A stretch of DNA of 64,000 nucleotides from Hyposmocoma kahamanoa (GCF_003589595.1 NW_020653765.1:2234046-2298045), one strand, 5' to 3'. Counted from the stretch's first letter, positions 12,428 through 23,727 are shown. A program made the numbers and translations. Notes: a model not told the origin generated them from the sequence alone.

Positions 12428-12500
12428 ACCTCAGAGGTCGAACGGTTTGCAATATGTACGGGTGTGAAGGGTCCGGGTTCGATTCCCGGTAGGAACAATT
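12428..12500 (+). repeat. tRNA-like Pol III head (SINE remnant)
   Basis: AGGTCGAACGGTTTGC and GTCCGGGTTCGATTCCCGG have A- and B-box spacing, but the sequence between does not form a cloverleaf arm set, and the downstream body differs from SINE-A. Confidence 0.5.
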
Positions 12501-12554
12501 TGGGAAATGAATTTTCTAAATTTGTTCTAGTTTTTTTTATATTACCAAGTGTGC

Positions 12555-12602
12555 CTGTTGGTAAGCTTCACGCCTGTCTATAACAGTTACAGTAGTGCCC
12601 CA
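12555..12602 (-). repeat. Rep-B 3' fragment
   Basis: GGTAAGCTTCACGCCTGTCT followed by ATAACAGTTACAGTAGTGCC is the reverse complement of the Rep-B 3' end. Confidence 0.65.
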
Positions 12603-13024
12603 AAGTGAATTCCGTTACTCTGGTGCTCATAATATAGGGGATTCCCTAGTTTAAGACCAAATTTAAATTCAAATGGGTGAGGCGGTATTCCCGGGCAATG
12701 GCACAATCTTCCGGGGTCAGAAACTCAGGTTCAAGAACCTGCTAACAATACGTGCCGTATTGATCAGGACGAACTTCTGCATTTGTGCTGGAAGCGACAC
12801 GCCAAACAAATCCAACCGCTTCGAGCTGCTAGCGTAGCTGACGGGAATTAACCCGTTTGCGTACAAAACAATTGTATATACTATTGTTATTGTATGTCAC
12901 GGTGTTTGACCACCATGATATTCAATTATTTGTGCGAAATTATTCCACTAGTTTGGTATAATTATTAAGACAAATATCGAACATTAAGAAAAAAATCCGT
13001 CGATCCGCAACTTAAAAATTACCA

Positions 13025-13265
13025 TTATTACAGCGAGGTCTTTTATCAGTACCTGACTGAGCGAAAAATAGATTTCTCACAGGTAGCACTACGGCGAAAA
13101 AGTCGTTAAAAACCAAAAATCTGCATCAAGCTCATAGAAAAATTTGTAAGTGCCGCTAGTTCGTTCCCTAGCTTAGTCGGGCACGGTTTGCAGGAAGACG
13201 TTGGTTCAAATTGAGCCGGATCGAAGGAATTTTTTCTTAATGTTCGATCTTTGTATTAATAATAA
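13025..13265 (+). repeat. SINE-C copy, diverged
   Basis: Body with TAGATTTCTCACAGGTAGC and GAAAAAGTCGTTAAAAACC, then CCTAGCTTAGTCGGGCACGG and ACGTTGGTTCAAATTGAGCC, ending GATCGAAGGAATT and TGTTCGATCTTTGTATTAAT with a TAA-type tail. The B box has lost its usual GGTTCGAATC form. Confidence 0.75.
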
Positions 13266-13769
13266 TTATTATTGGTTACAATAAAAAAATTAGTTGAGTT
13301 GGTTATATAACCAACCTGCGAGCTTTACATTTAAAAATAATTATATGACAATTTACGATTATACCTTTATTTTAGAACTAAAAAAGGGTTTACAAATTCA
13401 TTTTCTAAAGAAAGAATTTTATAAAAAAATAAATAATTTATTTCGTCCAAAAACGAAGTTACGACGTTTTCAAATTTAGCCGATGGTTTGAGCTAAACAC
13501 AGAATATCCAAGACGAAGAAATAAAGCTGGATATTTTGACTAAATTATGAAAGGTTGAGAGATATTCGTCACCTAAATCCAACCCAAAAAGTTACAAAAG
13601 TGTTGAACTGAATTGGGATGCCTTGGGGAAAAATCGATGACAAAATTTTAATCGAGTTAGCTAGTTACAATTTGAAGAACCGTGACGAGGTTACGGAAGA
13701 GTCCAGGAATACTCTGGAATACGAAAGCATCCGTAACAGTAAACAAATTTAGCTATAACAATAATAGCT

Positions 13770-14345
13770 TTATTCACTCACACAAAAGGTTACATGGTAA
13801 CTTTTTTTTATAGAAAATACGTGCGCATTTGATCTCCATCTCACTTGATGGACGGAAAGTGACGATGTGGTCATGCACACCTAAATAACGCCTATCCACT
13901 CTCGCCTTGAAAATGTCCAAGTTATAGCGTTCGGGGAACAAGCCTGCAGACAGGGAATTCTAAATGTGCAGGGAATGTGGGAGCGAAACGCTTCGTACGA
14001 TTCCTTGGAATATTCAAAACATAGGGGTGGAACCCCAGCCCACGTCTAGTCCCCCGATGATGGAAAGGGGAAGGCGGAATCAAATTATGTTCCATCGCAC
14101 ACTCTCTATGATATATCCTGTCGAATACCGATAAGCTGACAACTCTACGGCGGTGTTCAAGGCTCTGTAGCGTCGCCTCTACTAGTTCCGAGTCACCTAT
14201 AAGCCTCTTAGCACGCTTGTCTATTGAATCCAAGGTGGCCAGTTGATATTTAGTAGAGCCATTACATAAGTGGCAGCTGTACTCCATACACGACCGGACT
14301 AATACATTATTAGTAAAAAAAACATTCAGGAACCTATGTGAGAGA
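13770..14345 (-). mobile_element. LINE 3' end, reverse-transcriptase C-terminal remnant
   Basis: The - strand encodes VLVRSCMEYSCHLC, LDSIDKRAKRLIGDSEL, LQSLEHRRRVVSLSVFDRIY and PPSPFHHRGTRRGLGFHPYV, then IPRNRTKRFAPTFPAH. This is the segment after RT in many insect Jockey/CR1-type LINEs, where LxxxQRRAxRLIG and LxxLxHRRxVxxLxxFYR recur. It is 5'-truncated. A GC-rich coding remnant stands out against AT-rich flanks. Confidence 0.85.
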
Positions 14346-14599
14346 CTGGTGTTCGTATTAGGAATCCTTGTTGTGTCGCAACGATGTTAAAAACGTTCCT
14401 TTAATCCTGAAATAATCACATAAAATATGAATCTCATATATAAACTGTCAACTAAACTTTTAATTGGTTACATAATTAGATACGGTTACATGTAAACATC
14501 TAATATTTTAAATACAATATGTCACTGTGTAGCCTTAATCGAAAATTATTAACCTTATTAGTAAATGTTTAAGGTTAACTTTTAATTGCAGTACCGAAC

Positions 14600-14844
14600 G
14601 GCAGCTTGATTTTGATTGCCTCTCCCGATCGGAAAATGCGTCTCTTAAGAGTCGAGGCGCATAATTGCTATTCACAACTGGCCAATCGGAAACTTTGACA
14701 TTTCAAATCGGGACAACAGTTGATTTAACTCACAAATTAGAAAGATATAGTAGGAATCAGGTTCACCTTCTCGCTCGGACACCCATCTGATTTCGAGACT
14801 ACCCGATCGGTTACATTCCTATTTGAATCAAAATCAGCATGCCG
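14600..14844. repeat. Inverted-repeat element (MITE-like)
   Basis: Left end CGGCAGCTTGATTTTGATT and right end AATCAAAATCAGCATGCCG are imperfect inverted copies; CCGATCGG-type boxes lie inside both ends. About 245 bp, no coding. Confidence 0.5.
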
Positions 14845-14917
14845 ATATGCATGAAAAGTGTAATACCAAATATTTCGAGAGCTTAGAGCCTATGCACACG
14901 CCGACAAAGTAATCCCT

Positions 14918-15035
14918 TTCAAACAAAACAAAACTCCTCGAAATCGGTTCACAAATGTCGAAGTTATCGCATAACATACACACAAAAATACAGTTAAATC
15001 GAGAACTTCCACCTTTTTTGAAGTCGGTTTAAAAT
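14918..15035 (+). repeat. Rep-K copy 1
   Basis: AAATCGGTTCACAAATGTCG, TATCGCATAACATACACAC, ATACAGTTAAATCGAGAACTT, CACC and TTTTGAAGTCGGTTT, in the fixed order of this family. Confidence 0.75.
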
Positions 15036-16132
15036 AGTTTCTTTTGCAATGTCAAATATTAACAATGCAATTGTCAATATCAATAAAACTCGAATAGCTA
15101 TTCGTACGGTGTTCCATACACTTATGAAAAATTATAGTATGATAACAATTTTACAACTAATAGACAATACATTCGATATATCGCTCATTTGGTGCTGCAT
15201 TGACGCAATTGTACTTCTTTAACTTATTTCAAAATTATGAAGCGTCCATAAAATTTGAAGGATGGCGAAAGCTGACCCACTAATTATAAAATCAGCGAAG
15301 AGTCGTTCATGGACTTTACTAGTATAATTTTACAATACATTTTTGTATATTTTTTGAAGTCGGCAATAAAGAAATTGTAAAACAATGTATTTTAGAATAA
15401 ATGCAAGAACACAACGCGTTTGATTCAATTCGACCATAGATTAGGTAATGTTCTTATACGTACGTTTCAATTTAAGCACGATTGCATGTTTGCCTATCTA
15501 AAATATTGGGTATTTTATAACGCACACATAAAATATTTAAACTTTAAAATACCTAATCAATTAAACAGTAATGACATAAAGTAAAAATAAAACAATGTGA
15601 CAAAAATGTTTAGACAATATTTATATGAGAGTTATGAAAGTTAGCAAAGGAACGTTTTGACAAAAGGTCTCTTACCAATGTCAATGTCACATTGACATTG
15701 AGCCAGTGTGACCATTTGTGGCAGATTTTTGCCATTAGGGCAAATTTAATTTTTATTCATTTTCATTGTAGCAGAATATGTTAACGTTGTTCTATTAAAT
15801 ATGACAGAGTTCGCAGATTTGGGAATATTCATCAAGTTACTTATTATTTTTGGGAACAAATTGAAAACTTGCTGTTACATACAAACATCTAAAGCTAAAT
15901 ATTTTATAACCCCAGTGTGTACAATCTGAACTCAATTAGCTTTTTTGATGCTTTGATAATGAATCACAAGTATTCATAAGTCTCTTTAATGCACGTCGTC
16001 AAAAACATGGGTCACAAAATACACGGGATGTCTCCATCCTTCTTTAAAATTACCGCTGATTTTTCTTTAAATGTAAACTTGTTACGTTACAGTTGTGTTA
16101 ACATACATAATTAAATTTTGCCATAATTTTAC

Positions 16133-16152
16133 ACGTACACGTACACGTACAT
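16133..16152. repeat. Short (ACGTAC)n tract
   Basis: Three to four units of ACGTAC/CACGTA in a row. Confidence 0.7.
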
Positions 16153-16439
16153 AAACAGTTACGTCAATGTAGCGCCAAATGAGCGATATGTAAAATGAGT
16201 AACCTGCGCGATGACTGGTTGTAAACTAAAAATAAATCATACCACAAGGTACTTTCTTGCAACGTACAGCTAAAACATAGATAGAATAGAGTCTGTTCAA
16301 CATCGGTTCTTGAAAGTGAACTCGGCGTAAGCTGCCTAATTACCCTGACGGCTTACGTAAATTCAACATGAGCAGTTTTTAAGATTGTAGACAAACTTAA
16401 AGACTTAAGTACTTTGCTCAAAATTGTTAATTCTATCCT

Positions 16440-16510
16440 GGATCATCATCAACCCATTCATAGGTCCCACTGCTGGGCACGGGTCTCCCTTTAAGGTGAG
16501 GGTTTAGGTT
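16440..16510 (+). repeat. SINE-E 3' fragment
   Basis: ATCATCATCAACCCATTCAT, CCCACTGCTGGGCACGGG and TCTCCCTTTAAGGTGAGGGT correspond to the reverse complement of the SINE-E tail at 38080-38130. A shorter copy lies at 58420-58470. Confidence 0.6.
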
Positions 16511-17044
16511 ATAGTTTCCCAAAGTGGTCCCTACCGCCTCCAGTGGGCGCTGAAGAGTCCTAGTAGTGGTCTCGGAAGCAATTGGAGAGCGTTGATGCTG
16601 TCCACGGTATGCTACCGCATTTGAAAAAAGAAACCTAAATTATCTATGTAAACTACACCACATATCGGACTGTTAATATAACAGTGTAGTAACTCAAAAA
16701 GTGAACTTTCCCAGAATCGATGAAAAACGAATCACTCACTTCCCGCAAAATAATCATTAAAATTTATGTATGTTATTGTTTATTATAAACACTTAAACAA
16801 TTTCTCAAATATAATTAAAAATAAAATGGAAATAATAAATTCATATTTTTTAATCAAATTAAGAGAATCAAATTTTACGTTCAGTAATGATATAATATTA
16901 AATTTCACATACGTTGAGTTACAACGCTATTGCAATAGCATAATATACGTATGTATGTATAATATTTTTTCCTTCCAACTTTTTATGTTAAGTTAATATA
17001 AAATTACGTTTGTTTTAGCGTTGAAATTTTTTTATCTTACCTAA

Positions 17045-17292
17045 GTGGGTGGTAAGCCAAAAAATTTGAGAACCTATAGCTATCGCTTAATCGGACACGC
17101 TGGCCCTATGTGGGTTGGGGATCTCACACCTCACACATCTGAGGGTTACGCAAGATTCCTCACCATATATTCCTTCACCGAAAATCCCATGGTTTTTCCG
17201 AAAAACTCAAAGGTGCAAGCCTGAATTCGAACCCACGCCCACGGCCTCTCTTTGAGAGGCGGTAGTTAAACTATTAAGCTACCACTGCTTTT
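17045..17292 (-). repeat. SINE-E copy, full
   Basis: On the - strand the head is AGCAGTGGTAGCTTAATAG (A box) and CGTGGGTTCGAATTCAGGC (B box). The body reads CTTTGAGTTTTTCGGAAAA, a CCATGGGATTTTCGG stretch and GTGTGAGGTGTGAGATCCCC. Confidence 0.75.
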
Positions 17293-17344
17293 TACTATCG
17301 TAGATAGAACACCTTTATTTATAAGTACTTACTCGATTTGTGCA

Positions 17345-17590
17345 TATTCCATTGTAGTCTCTTTTTTTACGCGACGTTGTTTGAGATCAGCTATATGTTC
17401 TTTGATGCGTCTCTTGTCTAATGTAAGAGGGACAATCGCAGTCAAGCTTATAGATTCCTGAATCCTGCAAAAGGATGTTATATTTCATGGGTCTCGTGAA
17501 CTGAGACATCTTCCTCAGGGGCTTGATAGGCGTACTCCAGAAGACTCTTCCGATATTGTCTGTAACAGAGATGTGAGAGATCACTTAAGC
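17345..17590 (-). mobile_element. Penelope-like element, GIY-YIG endonuclease fragment
   Basis: The - strand encodes SGIYKLDCDCPSYIRQ, with the GIY motif and a Cys pair followed by YI (normally YIGQ), then in a shifted frame IKEHIADLKQRRVK. This matches the C-terminal endonuclease of Penelope-like retroelements. The Gly of YIG is Arg here and the frame is broken, so it is dead. Confidence 0.75.
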
Positions 17591-17599
17591 TAAAATGGG

Positions 17600-18340
17600 A
17601 GATCAACGCTCGACTGTTAGTGGTTTTATAATAAATGAAGGTTCAAAATTATCAAGACATTATTTTCTTTGATAATTATCCCTAATACATCCGATAATCA
17701 TCCATGGCGTTTATAATTTTGTCTCTTTAAATTTTGACTAAAAATGTCTTTCATATAGTGAGAAAACTAAATAAACAAAAAGAAAAATGTTTGGGAAACT
17801 TATAGGTCTGTGATTTTCTTTCAAATTGACATTTGACACGTTTAGATACATCTCGTCTTAGAGGATGGAAACAAAATAAATTTCCATAGTCCAAGCATCT
17901 CGTATACAAACACATGGCACAACCTTGCTAGCTAGAGCTGGAGTTCCAATTAACTTTATAAATTACAAAATAATTATCAAGGTATATTTATCGTGATAAC
18001 TATGAATGATAATATATTACTTCGAATCCTATAAATAGAAAAGCTTTGAGCTGGGACTTCAGAAATTACACTACAATACCTTGAATGTACGTAAACACTT
18101 TACGTAGGTGTTGGTGTATTTTTGTAATCAGTATAATGAATCCCTTCTATCGATGGAATTAATTAATGGCGTAGGTTACTTTACGCTCCAGCTTTTCATG
18201 TCACAATTCCAATGCAAATTGCATCATAAAAATGCAAACATGAACTAACAACGCGTAGACTGGGGCGAGATTTAAACATTACCTAGTTTACTCTATCCAT
18301 TTTTTGTGTCTTAACACTACCTTCACATCATCGTTAACAT
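17600..18340. other. No gene seen
   Basis: Unassigned sequence with short AT repeats only. Confidence 0.55.
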
Positions 18341-18344
18341 TTTT

Positions 18345-18815
18345 TTTATAGTACCAAGCGACGAGACGAGCAAGTCGTACGCCTGGTAGTAACCGACACG
18401 CCTATCCATAACAGTAGCAGTGCCACTTAGTGCTTTAAATCACAAAAATCTGGGGAGCACTCCCACTGCGCCCGTCACCCTGTGACATAAATTAACAAGT
18501 CCTATGTGCATGTAATTTCATCAGCACCTTAGTCGAAACTGCGTTGTACTACATATAAAGCAGAAAGACATGCCACGCCGTGCATTGAAACAGCGCGCGG
18601 GTCAACGGAACAGCTCGTGTGGCACTCAGTCCGTTGAAATAATAGCACAACGCGGTCGCGACGACGCAACGCCCTGGTGGCATCTCCCTTACCCTTCAAA
18701 ATCGAAACGGAGTAATGCTCACATTACGGCTTGGCGGCAGAAATAGGTAACGAAAACGATGGCTGTATTTCCCTGGACGAACTCTTTCACAAGGAGCTCT
18801 ACTGCTACATTACTC
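18345..18815 (-). repeat. Rep-B copy split by a 160-bp insertion
   Basis: Outer parts 18345-18528 and 18688-18815 together form a nearly complete Rep-B in reverse: ACGAGCAAGTCGTACGCCTG, ACACGCCTATCCATAACAGT, GACATAAATTAACAAGTCC, then CTTACCCTTCAAAATCG, GCTTGGCGGCAGAAATAGGT and TCCCTGGACGAACTC. The break falls in the GCACCCTTACCC segment. Confidence 0.82.
18529..18688. mobile_element. GC-rich insertion inside Rep-B (unknown type)
   Basis: About 160 bp (AGTCGAAACTGCGTTGTACT to CGCCCTGGTGGCATCT), much richer in GC than its host repeat. CCTT lies at both junctions and may be a short target duplication. Terminal inverted repeats are not convincing. I do not recognise it. Confidence 0.45.
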
Positions 18816-18853
18816 TTTTAAATGTTCCCACATTTAACAGAGTAATGTAGCAC
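18803..18853. repeat. Hairpin at the Rep-B terminus
   Basis: GCTACATTACTCT and AGAGTAATGTAGC are perfect inverted copies, with TTAAATGT/ACATTTAA inside. One arm is the Rep-B end itself, so the hairpin arises from the repeat border. Confidence 0.65.
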
Positions 18854-18965
18854 GAAATCGGTTCACAAATGTCGAAGTAATTGTGTAATATATACAAAAA
18901 AAAGAAACAAAAACATACATCCTAATTGAAAACTTCCTCCTTTTACGAACTCGTTTATAAATAGT
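18850..18965 (+). repeat. Rep-K copy 2
   Basis: CGAAATCGGTTCACAAATGT, CGAAGTAATTGTGTAATATA, AACTTCCTCCTTTTACGAAC. The GAAGTCGG box has decayed to GAACTCGT. Confidence 0.65.
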
Positions 18966-19009
18966 TAGTTTCATTTGCAATGTCAAATATTAACAATGAA
19001 TTTATCAAT

Positions 19010-19072
19010 CTATGTGTGTGTGATACAGCGTTTCCCTAGTACGGGGCTATGAGTGTGCGCGCGTTATATATT
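19010..19072 (+). repeat. SINE-A 3' fragment
   Basis: GATACAGCGTTTCCCTAGTA, CGGGGCTATGAGTGTG and GCGTTATATA; only the end of the family is present. Confidence 0.7.
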
Positions 19073-19304
19073 ACCTATAAAAGATATTTGATAGCTCGAG
19101 ATAGAAAACTGGACTATTTGCTCCAAAGTAAATAGTTGTTTTACAAATTATCAGTAATCCAGATCTCCGTAGCACCAAGGAATAATCCAACAAAAAATCG
19201 CATATTTGTAAAATAATTACAAACCAATCTATAAAACTCAAAGGTGGGATTACATCTACTTGCCAAGTTTTAGTGAAATCGGTTACCGGAAAGTGCGCGA
19301 AAGC

Positions 19305-19502
19305 AGATTCACCCCCTAGTTTGACACCCTTACAGGTGGAATATAGTCTTAAAATTTGAATGAGACCAATGCTGAGGTACCCTATTTCCAACAAATGACG
19401 TCAAAATCAAAATCGCTTCACAAATGCTGGTGTAATCGCGTAACATACACAAAAAAATACAGTCGAATTGATGACCTCCTCCTTTTTGAAGTCGGTTAAG
19501 AA
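19305..19502 (+). repeat. Rep-K copy 3
   Basis: ACACCCTTACAGGTGGAATA, TTTGAATGAGACCA, AATCGCTTCACAAATGC, TAATCGCGTAACATACAC and CTCCTTTTTGAAGTCGGTTA. This is a longer copy than those at 14.9 and 18.9 kb. Confidence 0.75.
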
Positions 19503-19504
19503 TT

Positions 19505-20555
19505 ATTTTGTGTTTTGGAGTTAAAAATGTTGACGTAAACCTAAATAGGTACGTAAAGATGTGTAAATATCTATCTATCAAATTAACGCGGGATTGACGC
19601 GTATTTATGTTGGTATGATAACACGTCTTCCCTACTGCTTACACGAATTGTTTTGGCGGCTAAAGAAAACATGGCGATGAAAAATGAAACCTGCTTGTAG
19701 GTGAATTTCATTCATTGATACAGAAGTGATAGTTCTACCTACCTATCTTCTTCTCTTTTTCTGTTCTATCTACGCATACATTTTAAGAAATATAATTTTT
19801 TTTTTCTTATTCTTCTTACCTTCATAATTCTAATACTACGGTAGCATGTGGTACTTCTAACAAGAAATGTCGAAAGCGCCATCTTTATGCGACAACTAAA
19901 ACTAAATGGAGCTCTACAATCTTTATTAAACTTAAAAATGGGTTCGAATGTAAGTCACCCACTATCGTGTAAAAGAAGAACTATCAACTATGCTACCTAT
20001 CTAACAACGCCATCTGTAGTAGGGTGGTGGTAGTTACGTTTTTTCTGAAGATAAAAAGATGGCGCTAAGTAACAAATTTTTTTGCACTTTTATCCAACGT
20101 AAAAATTTGAGTTTTCTACATTTTATTACATATACTACTAATATTATTATTCGTATATAACTAATATTATTATCAATATTATATATGTAAAGTACAAAAA
20201 AGACACAAATACAAGTTAGTTTTATGGATTTTAGTAAATTTTTTCGTGTTTTGTGACGGTATAACAGGCACTTGCAGGTTTCGTACTAATATATGATATT
20301 TTTATTCTTTTCACAACACCTACTGAATGATTTATAAAAAAGTTTATTTTTAACAGTAATAAAGACAATAATCCACGCAGACTTTGAGGCTCATATCCTG
20401 GCAGTACTGTATTTACTAGTCGTAAATAACAAGTAAAATAACTTGTACAAACCGAACCTAATATTACTTAACATTATGGACGAGTTGTGCAATATGAACG
20501 GTACGTATAATTACAAAATCTTGTGAATTATCAGTTTCTAAATACTATAATATCA
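19505..20555. other. No gene seen
   Basis: The 61-codon frame at 19848 contains CGCCATC words common in lepidopteran SINEs but no protein family. Confidence 0.5.
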
Positions 20556-20559
20556 TTTT

Positions 20560-20815
20560 AGTAGCAGTAGAGCTCCTTGTGAAAGTGTATTGCCACCTTA
20601 CCTATTTCTGCTATATATGTATTAGTAAAGGTGCTGGTGAAATTACAAGTATACTTATCAACTTACGTCTCAGGGTGATTTGCGCAGTGGCAGTGCCTCT
20701 AAGATCTTTGCGATTTAACGGTTTGAGTGGCACTACAACAGTTATGGATAGGCGTGTTGCTTACCACCAGGCGCACCGTCCCGTCATTTGGTATTTGGTA
20801 CAAAAAAAATTAATA
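20560..20815 (+). repeat. Rep-B copy, near full length
   Basis: Starts TAGTAGCAGTAGAGCTCCTT and runs through TTACCTATTTCTGC, GGTGCTGGTGAAATTACAAG, AACTTACGTCTCAGGGTGA, AGTGGCACTACAACAGTTAT and CTTACCACCAGGCGCACCG to GGTACAAAAAAAA. The family lacks tRNA-like boxes. The 80-codon frame over it is incidental. Confidence 0.85.
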
Positions 20816-20876
20816 TTATGATTGCTAGGATCACCTACGATATTCCTACGATCGGCTACGAAACTGCTACGCGAGC

Positions 20877-20904
20877 TATAGTGTCAGCGGTCGCTGACAC
20901 TATA
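20877..20904. repeat. Perfect 13-bp inverted repeat, 2-base spacer
   Basis: Arms TATAGTGTCAGCG (20877-20889) and CGCTGACACTATA (20892-20904) are exact complements. Confidence 0.9.
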
Positions 20905-20906
20905 CG

Positions 20907-20954
20907 GCAGCATGGAGCTGTTAAACACGGTTGTGTTTAACAGCTCCATGCTGC
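20907..20954. repeat. Perfect 22-bp inverted repeat, 4-base spacer
   Basis: Arms at 20907-20928 (GCAGCATGGAGCTG onward) and 20933-20954 are exact complements around GGTT. It lies two bases from the preceding hairpin. Confidence 0.92.
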
Positions 20955-21370
20955 AGTCCACTAATTAAAACTTGCTAAGTAACAAGTGGTCAAACATCCG
21001 TTTTAAATAACATAAGAAAGAGGTCAAAATTCTCTATTTAAAAACAGTTAAAGTTATTTAACGAGTCGGACATATCGGAACTTACCCTAATTATATACAT
21101 AGCTAAAATACCATTAAACAATTAGAATATTGGTTTATGATCTTTTATGGTATCTCAAAAATTATTTTGTCATATAGCCGCGCTTTAATTAACATACGGC
21201 AGCATTGTCCGCTAATAGAATAATGATAAACTTGTGTTTTCAATAGAAGAAGAAGAAAATAGAATGTTTAGGAGCAACAATAGTGGCAGGTTTTAGACAA
21301 CATACTATTCAAATTCAATGTAGTCCTTAAATGAAAGAAGCATCGAAAGGATAAGAAATTGTATAAAGAG

Positions 21371-21606
21371 TGTTCAGTACAGAACATAAAAGTTTATGTT
21401 AATTTTAGTTTATATAAATAACAATATTAATTTGAATAAAATAGTAAATATTTTTGGTTTCTTTGTAGCAACACCGGTAATTTTTGTTGTCGTCAACATC
21501 GGTGGCCATTTTCCTCTCTCTCTTCCGAATTTTGTACAAGTAACAAGCGTTTATTTCTTTGTAATTAAAACAATATTTAAAAATTTTCTTAGCCTTTTAT
21601 TCAACA
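21371..21606 (+). repeat. 5' LTR of the BEL/Pao element
   Basis: 236 bp, TG...CA ends. It differs from the 3' LTR by scattered substitutions and small indels, so the insertion is not recent. Confidence 0.92.
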
Positions 21607-21799
21607 GGCTAAAGTCCTTCGAGTGTTTTTTATCAGTCACATTGTTTTCTGCATCGTGCGTATACAAAATTGGTGTTTTCAACGACTTGCAATATCGGGT
21701 CGTTCGAAAACCGGCCGGCGCATGGCGGAGCAATTAGAAGAATTTCTCGCATAATCGCATCGTTTACGAGTTGCGGGGGACCTATTCTTTTTCACTTGC

Positions 21800-22423
21800 T
21801 TTGCAAAGATTTCGACACTTGAGAGAAAGTTTGAGACAAATACAGATTATTTTCAAAAGTTCATTGAGGAGTATATAGAGTGTTCAACTGATTGAGTTAA
21901 TGAAATTGGTAGCTTCAACTTACACAAATGGTGCTCCAATTCTCCTGAGTTACTGAAAGACTTACCTGATAATGTTAAATATTTTGAAGAAAGTAACCTC
22001 AATAAGGACAATATTATAAAGACATTAGTATTAAAATATAATATTCTCAGCGATTCACTGATGTTCAGAAGTCCAAATGCAGACCTTAGAAATCTTAGAA
22101 CTAAATGAGAAATTTTGAGTTTCATAGCTAAAATGTTTTATCCCCTAGGGTAGATCGGTCCCTTAGTTGTGACAGCTAAGTTGTTTATGCAAAATTTATG
22201 AAATTTAAAAGTTGATTGGGATACAGTCTTACCACCAAAACAGTTAGAGTCTTGGCAAACCTTTGTGGATAGTTTAGGTAAAATGTAACAAATTAATTTT
22301 CAACGGGGTGTTGTAGACAGTAATGCAGAAAAAATTGAACTTCTTGGATACTGTGATGCCTCAATCAAAGCAATTGCCTGCTGTCTCTACTCAAGGGTCT
22401 TTCACTCAGATGGTAAAATTACT
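21800..22423 (+). pseudogene. BEL/Pao pol remnant, reverse transcriptase pieces
   Basis: Pieces readable across stops include KFETNTDYFQKF (early RT), GSFNLHKWCSNSPELL, then FIAKMFYPLG with IGPLVVTAKLFMQ, and LLGYCDASIKAIACCLYS leading into RNase H. The catalytic YxDD region of RT is missing: the sequence passes from the early RT piece to the late piece within about 100 bases. At least four in-frame stops are present. Confidence 0.8.
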
Positions 22424-22990
22424 GTGGATTTATTGTGTACTAAATCAAGAGTCGCGCCGTTAAATAAAATTCTTACAATACCCAATTTAGAGCTCAATAG
22501 TGCTCTATTATTTGCACAGCCGGCACATAGAGTCGACGATACTTTAAAATTGCGATTTCCTCTTGAGATTATTCTACTATCAGACTCACACATTGTTTTG
22601 GCATGGTTAAGTTCGAATTCTATAAAGAAAGCCTGTGTCTCCAATAGAGTCAAACAAATTATTCAGTTGACCAAAAATTTTCATTGGACATATGTCAAAA
22701 GTGCAGACAATCCTGCTGATGTGTTGTCACGGGGAACTATTCCTCACAAATTACAGGATAATGAGATTTGGTGGCATGGACCAAAATACTTGTCCGATAG
22801 ACAGTATGAACATATCATCTACGATTGTAAATCTCCACGTACACAAGAAAATAACATAGACAATCCAGTTGGTGACTCAACACCAGTTGATAAAATTTGT
22901 AATACTGCACAGTTAAATACTGATCATGATATATTTCACAGATATTCAAATTTCAGCCGTCTACGACCATTTTTAGCTAGAGTTGTTTAG
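22424..22990 (+). pseudogene. BEL/Pao pol remnant, RNase H-like domain
   Basis: The longest open piece of the element (188 codons). It contains LLCTKSRVAPLNKILTIPNL and ELNSALL (RNase H of BEL/Pao pol), LLSDSHIVLAWL (catalytic Asp), FHWTYVKSADNPADVLSRG and WWHGPKYL. It ends just before the integrase region at a stop. Confidence 0.88.
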
Positions 22991-23727
22991 TAGATAGAGT
23001 TTCTCCTTCTAGGCCATTTGAAATTACCGGTATTGACTTTTGTGGTCCATTTGAAATGAAAATAGCTGGGATTCGTAAACAGTTAGTTAAAAAAGCTTAC
23101 ATTGTTTTGTTTGTTTGCTTTTCCACTAAAGCAATACATGTGAAGTTGGTCAGTGACCTTACCACTGACACATTTTTAGCATGTCTTCGCAGATTTATAT
23201 TTCGGCTTTATTATATTTAGATTTATTTTCGGATTTATATTTATTTTCGGAATGCCAATAAGAATTTATTGTGATAATGCACAAACATTTAAAGGTGCTG
23301 AAAATTGTTTAAGAGAGTTGTTTCAACTTATTCTTCAAAAATTCATGTTGACGCTGTAGATCATTTTTGCTCTGACAAAATGATTCAATTTAAGTACATT
23401 CCAAGCTATTCTCCAGAGTTTGGAGGGCTGTGAGAAGCGGGAGTCAAGAGCGTGAAATATCACCTAAAAAGAGTGGTTGGGAATACATGCTTAACATTTG
23501 AAGAACTTTATACCGGGCTAACTCATATTGAGGCTGTTTTAAATTCAAGACCCTTGCTCCCTATGAGCTCGGATGTATCTGATTTGACTTATTTAACACC
23601 AGGGCATTTTCTTGTAGGTGCTCCTTTAACTAGTTTACCTGAACCAAACTTTACAGAAACAAATATTAATGGATTAAAATTTTGGCAAATATGCATAAAA
23701 CTTAAACAGGATTTCTGGAAAGTCTGA
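22985..23727 (+). pseudogene. BEL/Pao pol remnant, integrase core
   Basis: GIDFCGPFEMKIAG and KAYIVLFVCFSTKAIHV (first integrase Asp region), then MPIRIYCDNAQTFKGA (second Asp) and, in an open piece 23452-23727, HIEAVLNSRPLLPMSSD with LTPGHFLVGAPLTSLPEP. Stops and a small local duplication near 23200-23250 (two TTATTTTCGG units) break the frame. Confidence 0.87.

Larger units (their letters stand above)
15040..17040. other. No gene seen
   Basis: AT-rich, with GCGCCAAATGAGCGATATG near 16172 and an inverted echo at 15178-15196 (CGATATATCGCTCATTTGG). This suggests an old inverted-repeat element of about 1 kb (15175-16192). Confidence 0.45.

Noticed and set aside
20877..20954. Rho-independent terminator or CRISPR-like repeat
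   Set aside because: Eukaryotic context, no U-run after the stems and no regularly spaced repeats.
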